A stretch of 11,627 nt of DNA from an uncultured Eggerthellaceae bacterium (GCA_947632575.1 CANRPV010000032.1:1-11627), one strand, 5' to 3'. Shown: positions 1 to 8,268, counted from the first letter of the stretch. Made by a program: numbers and translations. Notes: generated by a model from the letters alone, not told the origin.

Positions 1-1620
1 CATGAACGGCATCATGGCGCCGATGAAGATACCAGCTACGATCAAAGGATCGGTCAGAGTCAGCTCGAAATTGGGAATGTAGTGATGCATCGTGGCCTGA
101 TAGGACACGAACAGAGAGATAGCGGCCAAACCTGCGGAGGAGATAGCGAAGCCCTTGGCGATGGCGGCTGTGGTGTTACCCACTGCATCCAGAGAGTCGG
201 TGCGGTCACGCACTTCCTCAGGAAGGCCTGCCATCTCGGCGATGCCGCCCGCGTTGTCAGCGACAGGACCATAGGCGTCGACGCCGACGGTGATGGCGGT
301 GTTTGAAAGCATGCCGGTTGCGGCCAAACCAACGCCGAACAGGCCGACCATGATGCCGCCTGAGACGCTATCGGCCATCGGGAAGGCCATGTTGCCGCAG
401 AAGAAAGCGCCGATGATAGCAGCAGCCACCAAGATGATGGGGGCGATGGTCGAAAGCATGCCCGTGCTCAAGCCCTCGATGATGACGGTGGCGGAGCCGG
501 TCTTAGCAGCTTCGGCGATATTGCGTACGGGATTGTAGGATTCAGAGCAGAAGTACTCGGTGATCTTGCCGATGGCAAGGCCTGCCACCAAACCGCAGAC
601 CACAGAACCGAAGAGCCAGATGGGCTGAGCTTCGATGGACTGGGACTGCCAGATGCTGAACAGGCAGAAGATAACGATGATCTCGATAATGGCGGCCAGA
701 TAGGTGCCACGGTTGAGCGCCGCATGGAGGTTAGCGCCCTCCTTGGTGCGCACTGCGGCGAGACCGATGATGGAGGTGATAATGCCGCAAGCGGCGATGA
801 TGACCGGGATTACGATGGCCCACACGAAATCACCGACGGTGAAGTACCCACCTAAAGAACCAAGGGTGATGGCCAAAATGGTCGGCGCGATGATGGAGCC
901 GGTGTAGGACTCGAACAGGTCAGCACCCATGCCAGCCACGTCACCTACGTTGTCGCCAACGTTATCGGCGATGGTGGCGGGGTTGCGGGGGTCATCCTCG
1001 GGAATGCCAGCCTCGACCTTTCCTACGAGGTCGGCGCCCACGTCAGCTGCCTTGGTGTAGATGCCGCCACCTACACGGGCAAACAGAGCCACAGCAGAGG
1101 CGCCGGTGGCGAAACCTTCTACCATACCGACGTTTTCGTGCATCAACGCCACGTCGACGATGTTCACACCGAAGACCAGGAAGATGAGCCAAAGGGAAAG
1201 ACCCATCAACGCGAACGAAGCGACGCAAAGACCCATGGTGAGACCGGAGCGGAAGCTGATGGTCAGCGCTTTTGCTACCGATTCCTCAGCCGCGTAGGCC
1301 GTGCGGGTGTTGGCACGAGTCGCCACATACATACCGACGTAGCCGGCGGCGGCGGAGAGAATACCACCAGTGATAAAGGCGCAGGCGGTGATCCATGAGA
1401 GTGCAAAGCCCATAATCAGCGCAACCACAATCATAAAGATGACGAGCAATTTGTATTCGCTCATCAGAAAAGCTTGAGCACCCTGCTGAATCTTTATCGA
1501 AATAGAATTCATCTTGTCTGGACCGGGATTTTGACGCAACACCCATGACCCAAGATAAGCGGCCATGGCGATGCCGATCGCAGCACAAATGGGTGCAAGC
1601 CACGCAACTTGCGTTGTCAC
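1..1620 (-). CDS. hppA: Membrane-bound ion-translocating pyrophosphatase, K+-dependent type (3' end outside window)
   Basis: This integral membrane pump hydrolyses pyrophosphate and exports H+ and/or Na+. The frame is open from a GTG at 1620 to base 1, giving 540 residues of a family usually near 650-750, so the C-terminus lies beyond the window. Visible signatures are the substrate-site DVGADLVGK (193-201), the Asp-rich DNVGDNVGD (219-227) and GADLFES (232-238). The last carries a Glu at 237 in the position that Thermotoga-type Na+-pumping enzymes use. In NTTAAIAK (482-489), Ala485 and Ala488 stand where K+-independent enzymes have Lys and Thr, which points to K+ dependence by family knowledge. 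The start is supported by a strong AAGGAGG five bases upstream and by a hydrophobic first helix (about 5-25). Whether it pumps Na+, H+ or both cannot be settled from sequence alone. It follows ribF after 148 bp and probably has its own promoter. Confidence 0.95.
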   Translation of the reverse strand, partial: MTTQVAWLAPICAAIGIAMAAYLGSWVLRQNPGPDKMNSISIKIQQGAQAFLMSEYKLLVIFMIVVALIMGFALSWITACAFITGGILSAAAGYVGMYVATRANTRTAYAAEESVAKALTISFRSGLTMGLCVASFALMGLSLWLIFLVFGVNIVDVALMHENVGMVEGFATGASAVALFARVGGGIYTKAADVGADLVGKVEAGIPEDDPRNPATIADNVGDNVGDVAGMGADLFESYTGSIIAPTILAITLGSLGGYFTVGDFVWAIVIPVIIAACGIITSIIGLAAVRTKEGANLHAALNRGTYLAAIIEIIVIFCLFSIWQSQSIEAQPIWLFGSVVCGLVAGLAIGKITEYFCSESYNPVRNIAEAAKTGSATVIIEGLSTGMLSTIAPIILVAAAIIGAFFCGNMAFPMADSVSGGIMVGLFGVGLAATGMLSNTAITVGVDAYGPVADNAGGIAEMAGLPEEVRDRTDSLDAVGNTTAAIAKGFAISSAGLAAISLFVSYQATMHHYIPNFELTLTDPLIVAGIFIGAMMPFM

Positions 1621-1632
1621 GATTTCCTCCTT

Positions 1633-1644
1633 GTTAGATCTAAC
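1633..1644. repeat. 12-bp perfect palindrome next to the hppA ribosome binding site
   Basis: GTTAGATCTAAC reads the same on both strands and abuts the hppA Shine-Dalgarno sequence (AAGGAGG, complement of 1626-1632). A second inverted repeat, GAGGGC/GCCCTC (1651-1656 and 1672-1677), lies just upstream in the same 5' UTR. Either could be an operator or an RNA structure affecting hppA expression. Nothing in the sequence proves a function. Confidence 0.35.
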
Positions 1645-1695
1645 CCCTCCGAGGGCTTACGGCACTCTATCGCCCTCAAATACCCTAGCGCACCT

Positions 1696-1723
1696 ATTCT
1701 AGGTCATTTAACAAGCGGGTAAA
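1696..1723 (-). promoter_or_regulatory. Candidate hppA promoter
   Basis: On the minus strand TTTACC (-35, 4 of 6 consensus) lies 16 bases from TAGAAT (-10, 5 of 6 consensus). This predicts a transcript start near 1689 and a 5' UTR of about 70 bases before the hppA GTG. No convincing terminator lies between the ribF stop and this site: the AT-rich repeat TATAAG/CTTATA at 1757-1773 is short, overlaps the ribF stop and has no U tract. Read-through from the upstream operon is therefore also possible. Confidence 0.4.
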
Positions 1724-1768
1724 GAAGATTTCTCTCTACGGAGTCGGTTAAATGGCTATAAGTAAAGC

Positions 1769-2692
1769 TTATAAGTTTTCTCGAACCCAGGCGATATTTC
1801 CCAGAACGGTATCCACGAGCACCTTTTGATTGGGAAAACTCATCATGGGCCTGAGCCAATGACGAAACTCCAGTCGCAGAGTCCTGCCATAGAGATCGCC
1901 AGAAAAATCGAGAATATGGGCCTCTAAGTTCGCATGTGCGCTACCTTGAAAGCTTGGCGGGAGACCCACCGAGATCGCCGCGCGATAGCGCTTATCCTCG
2001 ATCCAGGCATAGCCTCCGTAGACCCCATCGCCCACCGCAAGGAGCTGAGGAGACACCTCGAGGTTGGCGGTTCGAAAGCCAAAGGAGCGTCCCTGCCCCC
2101 GACCGTGGCGAACGACGCCTGAGAGATGATAGGGCTCATCGAGAAGAAGAGTCGCTTCCTCCACCTGCCCCGAGGCCAAGCACTGGCGAATGCGCGTAGA
2201 GGTCACCGGCTCGCCGCCATAACTCAGTAGCTCGAAGGAGGCCACCTCCATCCCATGGTCCTCCCCCCACCTCCGGAGATCCTCTATGGTTCCCCGCGCT
2301 CCTGCACCAAAGCGCCCATTGGATCCCATGGAAAACAGACTCGGCGTCGCAGGGCCAAGATACTGATCCAAAAAATCGTCAGGTGAAAGCGAGGCAATAA
2401 TCCGATCGAAGGGCAAAACGATCACGCCATCAAGCTCAAAAGCGGCCAACGTCTGGAGACGATCCTCATTGCTCATAAGCTTCTTGAGGCGCACCGGAGC
2501 GAAAATCTCATCCGGATCCTCGGAAAAAGTAAGAATATAGCAGGGCTTTTGACGCAAACGTGCTTCGGCGAGGGTCTCGGCGATCAAATGGCGATGCCCG
2601 AGATGCACCCCATCAAAAACCCCGAATGCGCATACCGATCCATCAAGGAGCGCTTGATCGTTTGCATCCCTATAGCTAGTCAATAGAGCCAC
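1769..2692 (-). CDS. ribF: Bifunctional riboflavin kinase / FMN adenylyltransferase
   Basis: This 307-residue protein should phosphorylate riboflavin to FMN and adenylylate FMN to FAD in the cytoplasm. The N-terminal nucleotidyltransferase domain has GVFDGVHLGHR (24-34) and STRIR (165-169). The C-terminal flavokinase domain spans about 190-305, with HILDFSGDLYG (259-269) preceded by the expected catalytic Glu257. Several family motifs are altered: the Mg-ATP motif usually PTAN is RTAN (207-210), the usual NPTF is PPSF (245-248), and the loop usually like GxDFRFG is GSNGRFG (123-129). The length is normal for the family. The start is GTG, with AAGGAG six bases upstream, inside the end of truB. 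The two genes overlap by 17 bases, which implies coupled translation. The assignment is firm; full kinase activity is less certain because of the substitutions. Confidence 0.94.
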   Translation of the reverse strand: MALLTSYRDANDQALLDGSVCAFGVFDGVHLGHRHLIAETLAEARLRQKPCYILTFSEDPDEIFAPVRLKKLMSNEDRLQTLAAFELDGVIVLPFDRIIASLSPDDFLDQYLGPATPSLFSMGSNGRFGAGARGTIEDLRRWGEDHGMEVASFELLSYGGEPVTSTRIRQCLASGQVEEATLLLDEPYHLSGVVRHGRGQGRSFGFRTANLEVSPQLLAVGDGVYGGYAWIEDKRYRAAISVGLPPSFQGSAHANLEAHILDFSGDLYGRTLRLEFRHWLRPMMSFPNQKVLVDTVLGNIAWVRENL

Positions 2693-3719
2693 GGATCACT
2701 CCTTGCGAAAAAACGCATTCCGGTACGATACGGTTATGAGCTTCGTCAAAACGATAGATCGCCTTAAGACGATTTTCCAAGAGTAAAGAAACGGCCTCTC
2801 CAAAAGCCAAGGGCCGCTCGCTCTCGCAGAGGGCAGGTGTGCATTGGCATGAGAGATAGGAGGAGCGTTCAGGTAAGAATTCATAGATCTTGAGATCTGC
2901 CACGCTTAACGCCGCACCGTTGCATAACTCCTTTTCCTTAGAGTCGCCAAAGGCGAAGCGATAGCCCAACAGTCGCACCGGATCAAGAGCCGCCCTAGTT
3001 TTCAAACTCTCGAGCGCCTCAAGTGAGACGCAGTCCTCAAGACCAATGCCGCACGCCGCTGTGCGTCTGAGCGCCCCCACATGGGCGGGACAGTGCAGGC
3101 TCGCTCCACAATCTCGTGCAAGCGAACGGATATAGGCCCCTTTTGAAACCCGAAAGTCCACATCCCAATAGACTCCCGCGCTTTGCCACGGACTTTTATC
3201 CTCCGTCAAAAGATTGATCTCGCATGGCCCGAAATCGACCAGATCAGCCTGAAATACCTCTATATCACGAGCCTGCAAGGCGATGATGTTTCCCTTACGC
3301 GCCGCCTCATAGGATTTCTGGCCTTGCACCTTGATGGCTGAATAGACTGGGGGCATTTGACGTTGAGGTCCTAACAGTCCGCGAAGATACTGGCGGATGA
3401 ACTCCTCGTCGGAAAGCTCAGCTCCGGGACGACCGGAGGCGATAAGGCGCCCTTCACGATCATCGGTATCACTTGCTGCCCCGAAGCAGATTCGAACCCG
3501 ATAGGCCTTGTCTCCCTCACTCAGATAGCGGGAAAGTCTGGCTGCTGAGCCCACCCCAAGAGGTAAGACGCCAGATGCCAAGGGATCCAACGTGCCCCCA
3601 TGGCCTATGCGCTTTTCCTGGAAGATGCCACGACAGCGATTCACCACATCATGGGAGGTGAGATCAACCGGCTTATCGACAGCCAAGAGAAGTGAAAGAC
3701 CCGACGCGCCTCGCTTCAT
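2676..3719 (-). CDS. truB: tRNA pseudouridine-55 synthase TruB
   Basis: TruB isomerises U55 in the T-loop of tRNAs to pseudouridine and also helps tRNA folding. The protein has 347 residues, slightly long for the family. The catalytic motif GHGGTLDPLASG (39-50) carries the nucleophile Asp45. Further family blocks are KAYR (71-74), QMPPVYSAIKVQG (121-133), SKGAYIRSLARDCG (192-205) and LRRTAACG (217-224). Motif I reads DKPVDLTSHDVV (15-26), with Asp where a Gly is usual. The C-terminal region is Cys-rich (Cys291, Cys293, Cys298) and unlike a clear PUA domain. The ATG overlaps the nrnA stop as ATGA, so translation is probably coupled; a weak GGAGA lies 12 bases upstream. The family assignment is secure. 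Confidence 0.96.
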   Translation of the reverse strand: MKRGASGLSLLLAVDKPVDLTSHDVVNRCRGIFQEKRIGHGGTLDPLASGVLPLGVGSAARLSRYLSEGDKAYRVRICFGAASDTDDREGRLIASGRPGAELSDEEFIRQYLRGLLGPQRQMPPVYSAIKVQGQKSYEAARKGNIIALQARDIEVFQADLVDFGPCEINLLTEDKSPWQSAGVYWDVDFRVSKGAYIRSLARDCGASLHCPAHVGALRRTAACGIGLEDCVSLEALESLKTRAALDPVRLLGYRFAFGDSKEKELCNGAALSVADLKIYEFLPERSSYLSCQCTPALCESERPLAFGEAVSLLLENRLKAIYRFDEAHNRIVPECVFSQGVIRGSID

Positions 3720-4729
3720 CGCCCAGACGATTCTCCATCAAACTGGTCGAGCGCTGGCTCAAGAAGAGCCAGCACCTGGGCAATGGCATCATCGCGAGAA
3801 CAATGGAGGGTAAAGCCCGCCGCCCCTTTATGACCACCACCACCGAGTGCGACAGCCACCTGCGATACATCGAAATCGTCCTTGGAACGAAGACTTCCTC
3901 GCACCTCGGTGCTGCCGATGCGCAAAAGACAGGCAACCGTACTTCCGGCCGTAGCACGCAGCACATCGACGACCGGCTCGCTATCGTGTTTTTGCGCTTC
4001 GCAGCGCACGAAATCTTGCTCATCAAGCCAGCTCAGCACAATGCGCCCGTCATGGGCTAAGATCATGTGGTCGATGGCCAAGCCCTCAAGCAAAATGGAA
4101 GCCAAACGGCGATTCTGATAAACCTGCATGGAGATCTTGCTCGCATCGGCGCCGGCCGCAACCATGGCTGCCGCACCGATGAAACTAGCAGCATCGGTAT
4201 TTTGATACTGGAAACGACCCGTGTCGGTCATAAGCCCGGTGTAACATGCGCTTGCCATGTCCTCATCTATCGTGATGGGCAGACGTCCTAGCAGATCCCA
4301 AATGATGAGAGCCGTAGCGGAGGCGTCGGGATCGGTGTAGCTCAGCTGCGCCATGGCATTTGGCACTGCATGATGGTCGATCGTGATGGCCAGATCCGCG
4401 GCATCGTGAAGATCTTTGGCATCGCCCAACCTATCGGGCGTCGGCGTGTCCACCGCTATGAAAACATCGGGGGTGTAGACATAGTCGACGGCGGGGATGA
4501 GCTCATCGGCTCCTGGCAAAAACGCGAGGTTAGGGTCGAACGCCTCATCGCGAGCAAGCAGCACGGTCACATCTTTACCCAGTAAGCGTAAAGCCCGATA
4601 GAGCGCCAACTGGCTTCCGATGCAATCACCGTCAGGGCTGACATGACCGCAGATAACATAATGATCTCGCTCCACTAAAACAGCGGCGATCTCATCAAGC
4701 GTCGTATTGGTCTGAGGAGTAACCGTCAT
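3716..4729 (-). CDS. nrnA: DHH/DHHA1 phosphoesterase, NrnA-like oligoribonuclease / pAp phosphatase
   Basis: This is a cytoplasmic metal-dependent phosphoesterase. Family members degrade 2-5 nt RNAs and dephosphorylate pAp. Numbered from the ATG it has 337 residues. The DHH domain shows HVSPDGDCIGS (29-39), AVDTPTPDRLG (92-102), the signature IDHH (117-120) and GLMTDTGRFQYQNT (165-178). The DHHA1 substrate-binding motif GGGGHKGAAGF is at 296-306. I chose the ATG at 4729, whose A is shared with the rbfA stop (TGATG). A TTG one codon earlier (4732) would make a four-base overlap and one extra residue. The Shine-Dalgarno match is poor, so initiation probably depends on coupling to rbfA. Its place between rbfA and truB matches operons of Gram-positive bacteria. 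Whether it favours nanoRNA, pAp or a cyclic dinucleotide intermediate cannot be read from the sequence. Confidence 0.92.
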   Translation of the reverse strand: MTVTPQTNTTLDEIAAVLVERDHYVICGHVSPDGDCIGSQLALYRALRLLGKDVTVLLARDEAFDPNLAFLPGADELIPAVDYVYTPDVFIAVDTPTPDRLGDAKDLHDAADLAITIDHHAVPNAMAQLSYTDPDASATALIIWDLLGRLPITIDEDMASACYTGLMTDTGRFQYQNTDAASFIGAAAMVAAGADASKISMQVYQNRRLASILLEGLAIDHMILAHDGRIVLSWLDEQDFVRCEAQKHDSEPVVDVLRATAGSTVACLLRIGSTEVRGSLRSKDDFDVSQVAVALGGGGHKGAAGFTLHCSRDDAIAQVLALLEPALDQFDGESSGR

Positions 4730-5169
4730 CAAGAATTCCCGTCATGGGAAGTCGAGGAAGGATCTTCGGAGGTCTCTAAGGATTCTTCGCTCTGTTCAGC
4801 CTCACGATCCGAACCGCTCTCCGAAGACAGACGATCGCCCTCTCGTTTCAGCGCGGCGGTAATGGTCTGAGCCTGATCGACCGAGGTATCAAGATGGAAT
4901 CGCAGCTCAGGCGCCACTCTCCAGGAGAGTTTCTGGGCCATAAGGGATCGAATCCGCCCTTTTGCCCCCTCGAAAGCGGCTTTGGTCTCCTCATAGCGAT
5001 CCGGCTCCACCGAATAGAACACGTTGCAGACGCTTCGGTCGAAGCTCACCTCACAACCGGTTATGGTAACCAGATGAAGTCGAGGATCGGAGATCTCAAA
5101 CAGCAGAATGTTCGCGATCACCTCGCGCGCTTGCTCATTGGTTTTTCTACTGGCGTTACTCTGTTTCAC
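4729..5169 (-). CDS. rbfA: Ribosome-binding factor A
   Basis: RbfA is a KH-fold protein that binds the 30S subunit during late 16S rRNA maturation and cold adaptation. Numbered from the GTG at 5169 it has 146 residues. Family features are EISDPRL followed by VTIT (25-36), the hydrophobic/charged KH core and LSWRVAPELRFHLD (81-94). The last ~38 residues form a Ser/Glu/Asp-rich tail, probably disordered. The open frame extends to a TTG at 5181, but GGAGGG at 5174-5179 is positioned for the GTG and lies inside the longer version, and no ribosome site precedes the TTG. The gene starts 33 bases after the infB stop and ends by sharing a base with the nrnA ATG. Confidence 0.93.
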   Translation of the reverse strand: MKQSNASRKTNEQAREVIANILLFEISDPRLHLVTITGCEVSFDRSVCNVFYSVEPDRYEETKAAFEGAKGRIRSLMAQKLSWRVAPELRFHLDTSVDQAQTITAALKREGDRLSSESGSDREAEQSEESLETSEDPSSTSHDGNS

Positions 5170-5173
5170 AACG

Positions 5174-5179
5174 CCCTCC
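5174..5179 (-). promoter_or_regulatory. Ribosome binding site that decides the rbfA start
   Basis: GGAGGG on the minus strand is followed by four bases and then GTG at 5169. It would lie within the coding region if the TTG at 5181 were the start, so it argues for the shorter protein. Confidence 0.75.
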
Positions 5180-5202
5180 AAAAGGTATTGGCTTTAGGGG
5201 CC

Positions 5203-7968
5203 CTACTCCGTACGCTCCACTTCGCGAGTCACATAGCCCTCAATGGTATCTCCGACCTTGAGATCTTGGTATCCGTTGATGCCGATGCCGCACTCATAAC
5301 CGGATTTAACCGATTTGACGTCGTCCTTAAAGCGACGCAAGGAGGCTATGGTTCCCTCGAAGATAACCGTGCCATCGCGTACGATGCGCACCTTATCATC
5401 GCGGCTGATTTCGCCTTCAACCACATAGCAACCGGCGATGGTACCGACCTTAGGTACCTTAAAGGTCTCTCGCACCTCGGCGATGCCGGTGTCCTCATCG
5501 ACGATCTCAGGTGAGAGCAGACCAACGCGTGCGGCGTTGATATCTTCAATGGCCTGATAGATAACACGATACAGGCGAATGTCTACCTTTTCCTTCTCCG
5601 CTTGCTGGCGAGACTTGCCCGTCGGACGAACGTTGAAGCCGATGATGATGGCATCCGATGCCGCCGCCAAGGTGACATCGGTCTCGGTGATGCCGCCGAC
5701 AGCGGAGTGGACGATGTTGATGCGGACCTCTGACTGATCCATCTTCTCAAAGGCATCTCGCAAAGCTTCGATAGAACCCTGAACGTCAGCCTTGACGATA
5801 AGGTTCAGATCGGTTTGCTTGCCTTCTTCGATGCGGTTAAAGAGGTCATCGAGGCTCATATGGGATGTGGTTTCCTGCTCGGCAAGACGAGCGCGCAAAG
5901 CCCTCTCCTCGGCCAGCTTACGCGCATCGCGTTCATCGGCGAAGACGCGGAATTCATCACCGGCGGTCGGCACGGAATTCAGACCCAAGATCTCCACCGG
6001 ATCTGCCGGCGTCGCCGCATCCACATGCTCACCCCGCGGGTCGATGAGCGCACGCACACGACCATAGGAGCTGCCAGCGACCACATCACCCGTGCGCAAG
6101 GTGCCGCGCTGAACCAAGACCGTGGCCACCGGGCCACGTCCCTTGTCCAGATTAGCCTCAATGACAAAGCCAGACGCCTCAGCGTTAGGGTTGGCTTTCA
6201 GCTCAAGGACATCCGCCTGGAGCAAGATCGTCTCGAGCAGATCGTCAATGTAGAGATTCTTCTTCGCGGAGACATCCACGAACATATTCGAGCCGCCCCA
6301 CTCCTCAGGAACTACCTCGTACTCGGTGAGCTCCTGACGCACGCGATCAGGATTGGCGCCGTCTTTATCGATCTTGTTTACGGCCACAACGATAGGCACT
6401 CCTGCGGCCTTCGCATGGTTGATGGCCTCAATGGTCTGAGGCATCACGCCGTCGTCAGCGGCGACCACCAAAACGATAACGTCAGTGACCTGAGCGCCGC
6501 GAGCACGCATGGCCGTAAAGGCCTCATGACCAGGAGTGTCGATGAAGGTGATCTGATGGTCGGCGATGTTTACCACCGAAGCGCCGATATGCTGGGTAAT
6601 ACCGCCCGCCTCGCTTTGAACGACACCGGTATGGCGAATGGCATCGAGCAGCGAAGTCTTACCATGGTCCACGTGACCCATAACGGTAACTACGGGTGGA
6701 CGCGGTTTGAGATCCTCATCCGTGTCGTTGTAGACCACCGCGTAGGCTTCCTCAGGAGAGATCACGCGAACCTTGCGACCCAAATCATCGGCGATAAGCT
6801 CGATCAGATCATCGCTCATGGACTGGGTGAGCGTAAGAGGCTGGCCTAACAGGAACAGACGCTTGATGACGTCGTTGGGCTGAATTCCCAAGGCCTCGGC
6901 GAACTTGCTAACCGTCGCCCCTTGGGATATCTCCACCACAGAATCATCTAAGACCAGTTCAGGATCGAGACCGCGCTCCAAAGCCTCGAGCTCGGCCCGC
7001 TCACGAGCCTCCGCCTCGCGCTTTTCCTTGCGCTTGCGGCGCCTGCCCTCTCCTTCATGAGAGTTCGCAGCCGCAACCGCAGCGCGCGCCTCGGCCAAAA
7101 TCTTGTCGCGTTGGAGCTTTTCAGCCTGAACGGCCATCTGGGCATAACGATCTTCACCCTCGCTTTCCTTGTTCTCCAACTCGGGAACCACCTGGACAGA
7201 TGAACCTTTGGGGTGCTTATGCTGGTTGCGAGAGCCCTTACGACCTTGCCCCTGGGGCTTTTCGTTGGCAGGGGTCTGCTGGGCAGAACCCTGCTCCTCT
7301 ATACGCTGTTTTTCCGCCTCGATCTGCGACAGTAAGGTGTTGAATTTCTTGCTGGGAGCGGTCGTCGGCACTGGAGTCGGCGCCTTTGGCGCGGGAGCTT
7401 GCTTGGATCCTTTCTTGGAGCCGCTACGACCACGAAGGGCCTCCTCCACCGCCTGCTTTTTAGCGACGTCGGCAGCAACCTGCTTAGCGCGGGCACGCTG
7501 CTCCGCCCCCTCTTTCTCCCTTCTGACCCGCTCTTTCTCGTTCTCGATCTGATTGACGAGACTTTCATAGGCAGAAGGCGCGGCAACAGGAGCCTGAGGT
7601 TTCACAGGCACGACGACCTCTTCGGTTTCCACCTCCACCGTATGCTCACCCTCTCGAGCGGCACGGGCAGCCTCGCGCTCCGCGAGCTCCTTCTCACGAG
7701 CGGCACGACGAGCAGCCTCGGCTTCGACCCTTTTCTTCTCGGCCTCTTCCTGCTCCTTTTCAAGAGCAGCAGCCTCTTCGGCCTCAAGCTTTCCAGCCCG
7801 CTGCTTAATCTCGGGAGAGAGGTTTTTGCGAACCTTCTCCACATAGGCGTCCGCAAGAACGCTGGCATGGGATTTAGCGGGAATCTTCATCTCGCGCAAA
7901 CGATCCAGCAGCTCCTTGCTGCTCATATCGAATTCTTTTGCCAATTCATGGACGCGCATGCTGGCCAT
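5203..7968 (-). CDS. infB: Translation initiation factor IF-2
   Basis: This GTPase brings initiator fMet-tRNA to the 30S subunit and promotes 50S joining. It has 921 residues, in the normal range for a long IF-2. The order is: IF2-N module (MRVHELAKEF, 4-13); a long charged, Ala/Glu/Lys-rich linker (about 55-335) likely to be coiled coil or disordered; a second IF2-N-type module (about 345-400); the G domain with GHVDHGKT (431-438), DTPGHEAF (477-484), NKID (531-534) and SAK (567-569); then domains II-IV, ending with the initiator-tRNA binding C2 domain (about 825-915). The ATG is preceded by GAGGAG, which overlaps the last two codons of ylxR, so the two are coupled. The linker contains two copies of a Q-I-E-x-E-K-x-R motif, described in the findings. 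Confidence 0.98.
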   Translation of the reverse strand: MASMRVHELAKEFDMSSKELLDRLREMKIPAKSHASVLADAYVEKVRKNLSPEIKQRAGKLEAEEAAALEKEQEEAEKKRVEAEAARRAAREKELAEREAARAAREGEHTVEVETEEVVVPVKPQAPVAAPSAYESLVNQIENEKERVRREKEGAEQRARAKQVAADVAKKQAVEEALRGRSGSKKGSKQAPAPKAPTPVPTTAPSKKFNTLLSQIEAEKQRIEEQGSAQQTPANEKPQGQGRKGSRNQHKHPKGSSVQVVPELENKESEGEDRYAQMAVQAEKLQRDKILAEARAAVAAANSHEGEGRRRKRKEKREAEARERAELEALERGLDPELVLDDSVVEISQGATVSKFAEALGIQPNDVIKRLFLLGQPLTLTQSMSDDLIELIADDLGRKVRVISPEEAYAVVYNDTDEDLKPRPPVVTVMGHVDHGKTSLLDAIRHTGVVQSEAGGITQHIGASVVNIADHQITFIDTPGHEAFTAMRARGAQVTDVIVLVVAADDGVMPQTIEAINHAKAAGVPIVVAVNKIDKDGANPDRVRQELTEYEVVPEEWGGSNMFVDVSAKKNLYIDDLLETILLQADVLELKANPNAEASGFVIEANLDKGRGPVATVLVQRGTLRTGDVVAGSSYGRVRALIDPRGEHVDAATPADPVEILGLNSVPTAGDEFRVFADERDARKLAEERALRARLAEQETTSHMSLDDLFNRIEEGKQTDLNLIVKADVQGSIEALRDAFEKMDQSEVRINIVHSAVGGITETDVTLAAASDAIIIGFNVRPTGKSRQQAEKEKVDIRLYRVIYQAIEDINAARVGLLSPEIVDEDTGIAEVRETFKVPKVGTIAGCYVVEGEISRDDKVRIVRDGTVIFEGTIASLRRFKDDVKSVKSGYECGIGINGYQDLKVGDTIEGYVTREVERTE

Positions 7969-7971
7969 TTA

Positions 7972-8268
7972 TCACTCCTCGCTTGACGTCGCCGCGCACG
8001 CAGCGCGGGACAGGTCTTGGGCAATACGGTCGAGAGATCTATCATCTACAGTCACCCGGAGAGCCCGCTCTAACCTGCGGTTTTTCCGGGCAGCCATAAG
8101 GCAATCAAGAGAGCATACATAAGCCCCACGGCCAGGCAAGCGTCCCGTGGGGTCGAATTGCACGTCGCCTTCCGCCGTCCGCACAAGACGATAGAGCTCC
8201 TTTTTGGAGTCCTGACGATCGCAGCCGATGCAGCTGCGCTGGCTTCGAACGGAGGAGACGCCTGCCAT
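7972..8268 (-). CDS. ylxR: YlxR/RnpM family RNA-binding protein (DUF448)
   Basis: This is a small (98-residue) basic protein of the YlxR family. Known members are nucleoid- or RNA-associated, and the Bacillus homologue was reported to modulate RNase P. Visible family features are RSCIGC (11-16), KKELYRLVR (22-30), the hallmark DPTGRLPGRGAY (39-50), and Cys52/Cys56 followed by the basic helix RKNRRLERAL (61-70). The frame is open further upstream to 8373, but that part lies inside nusA. The ATG at 8268 is eight bases after the nusA stop and has GGAGA just upstream, so it is the likely start. The gene ends three bases before the infB ATG. The position between nusA and infB is the conserved one; the L7Ae-like ylxQ that often follows is absent. 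Confidence 0.92.
   Translation of the reverse strand: MAGVSSVRSQRSCIGCDRQDSKKELYRLVRTAEGDVQFDPTGRLPGRGAYVCSLDCLMAARKNRRLERALRVTVDDRSLDRIAQDLSRAACAATSSEE

Noticed and set aside
1757..1773. AT-rich inverted repeat at the ribF stop as an operon terminator
   Set aside because: The stem is six A/T-rich pairs, overlaps the stop codon and is not followed by a U tract.
4894..5514. A 206-codon plus-strand open frame across the rbfA/infB junction
   Set aside because: It is antisense to two well-supported genes and resembles no known family.
5815..6849. A 344-codon open frame on the plus strand opposite infB
   Set aside because: It lies entirely antisense to the conserved GTPase domain of IF-2, has no recognisable motif, and long antisense frames are expected from the codon bias of this operon.
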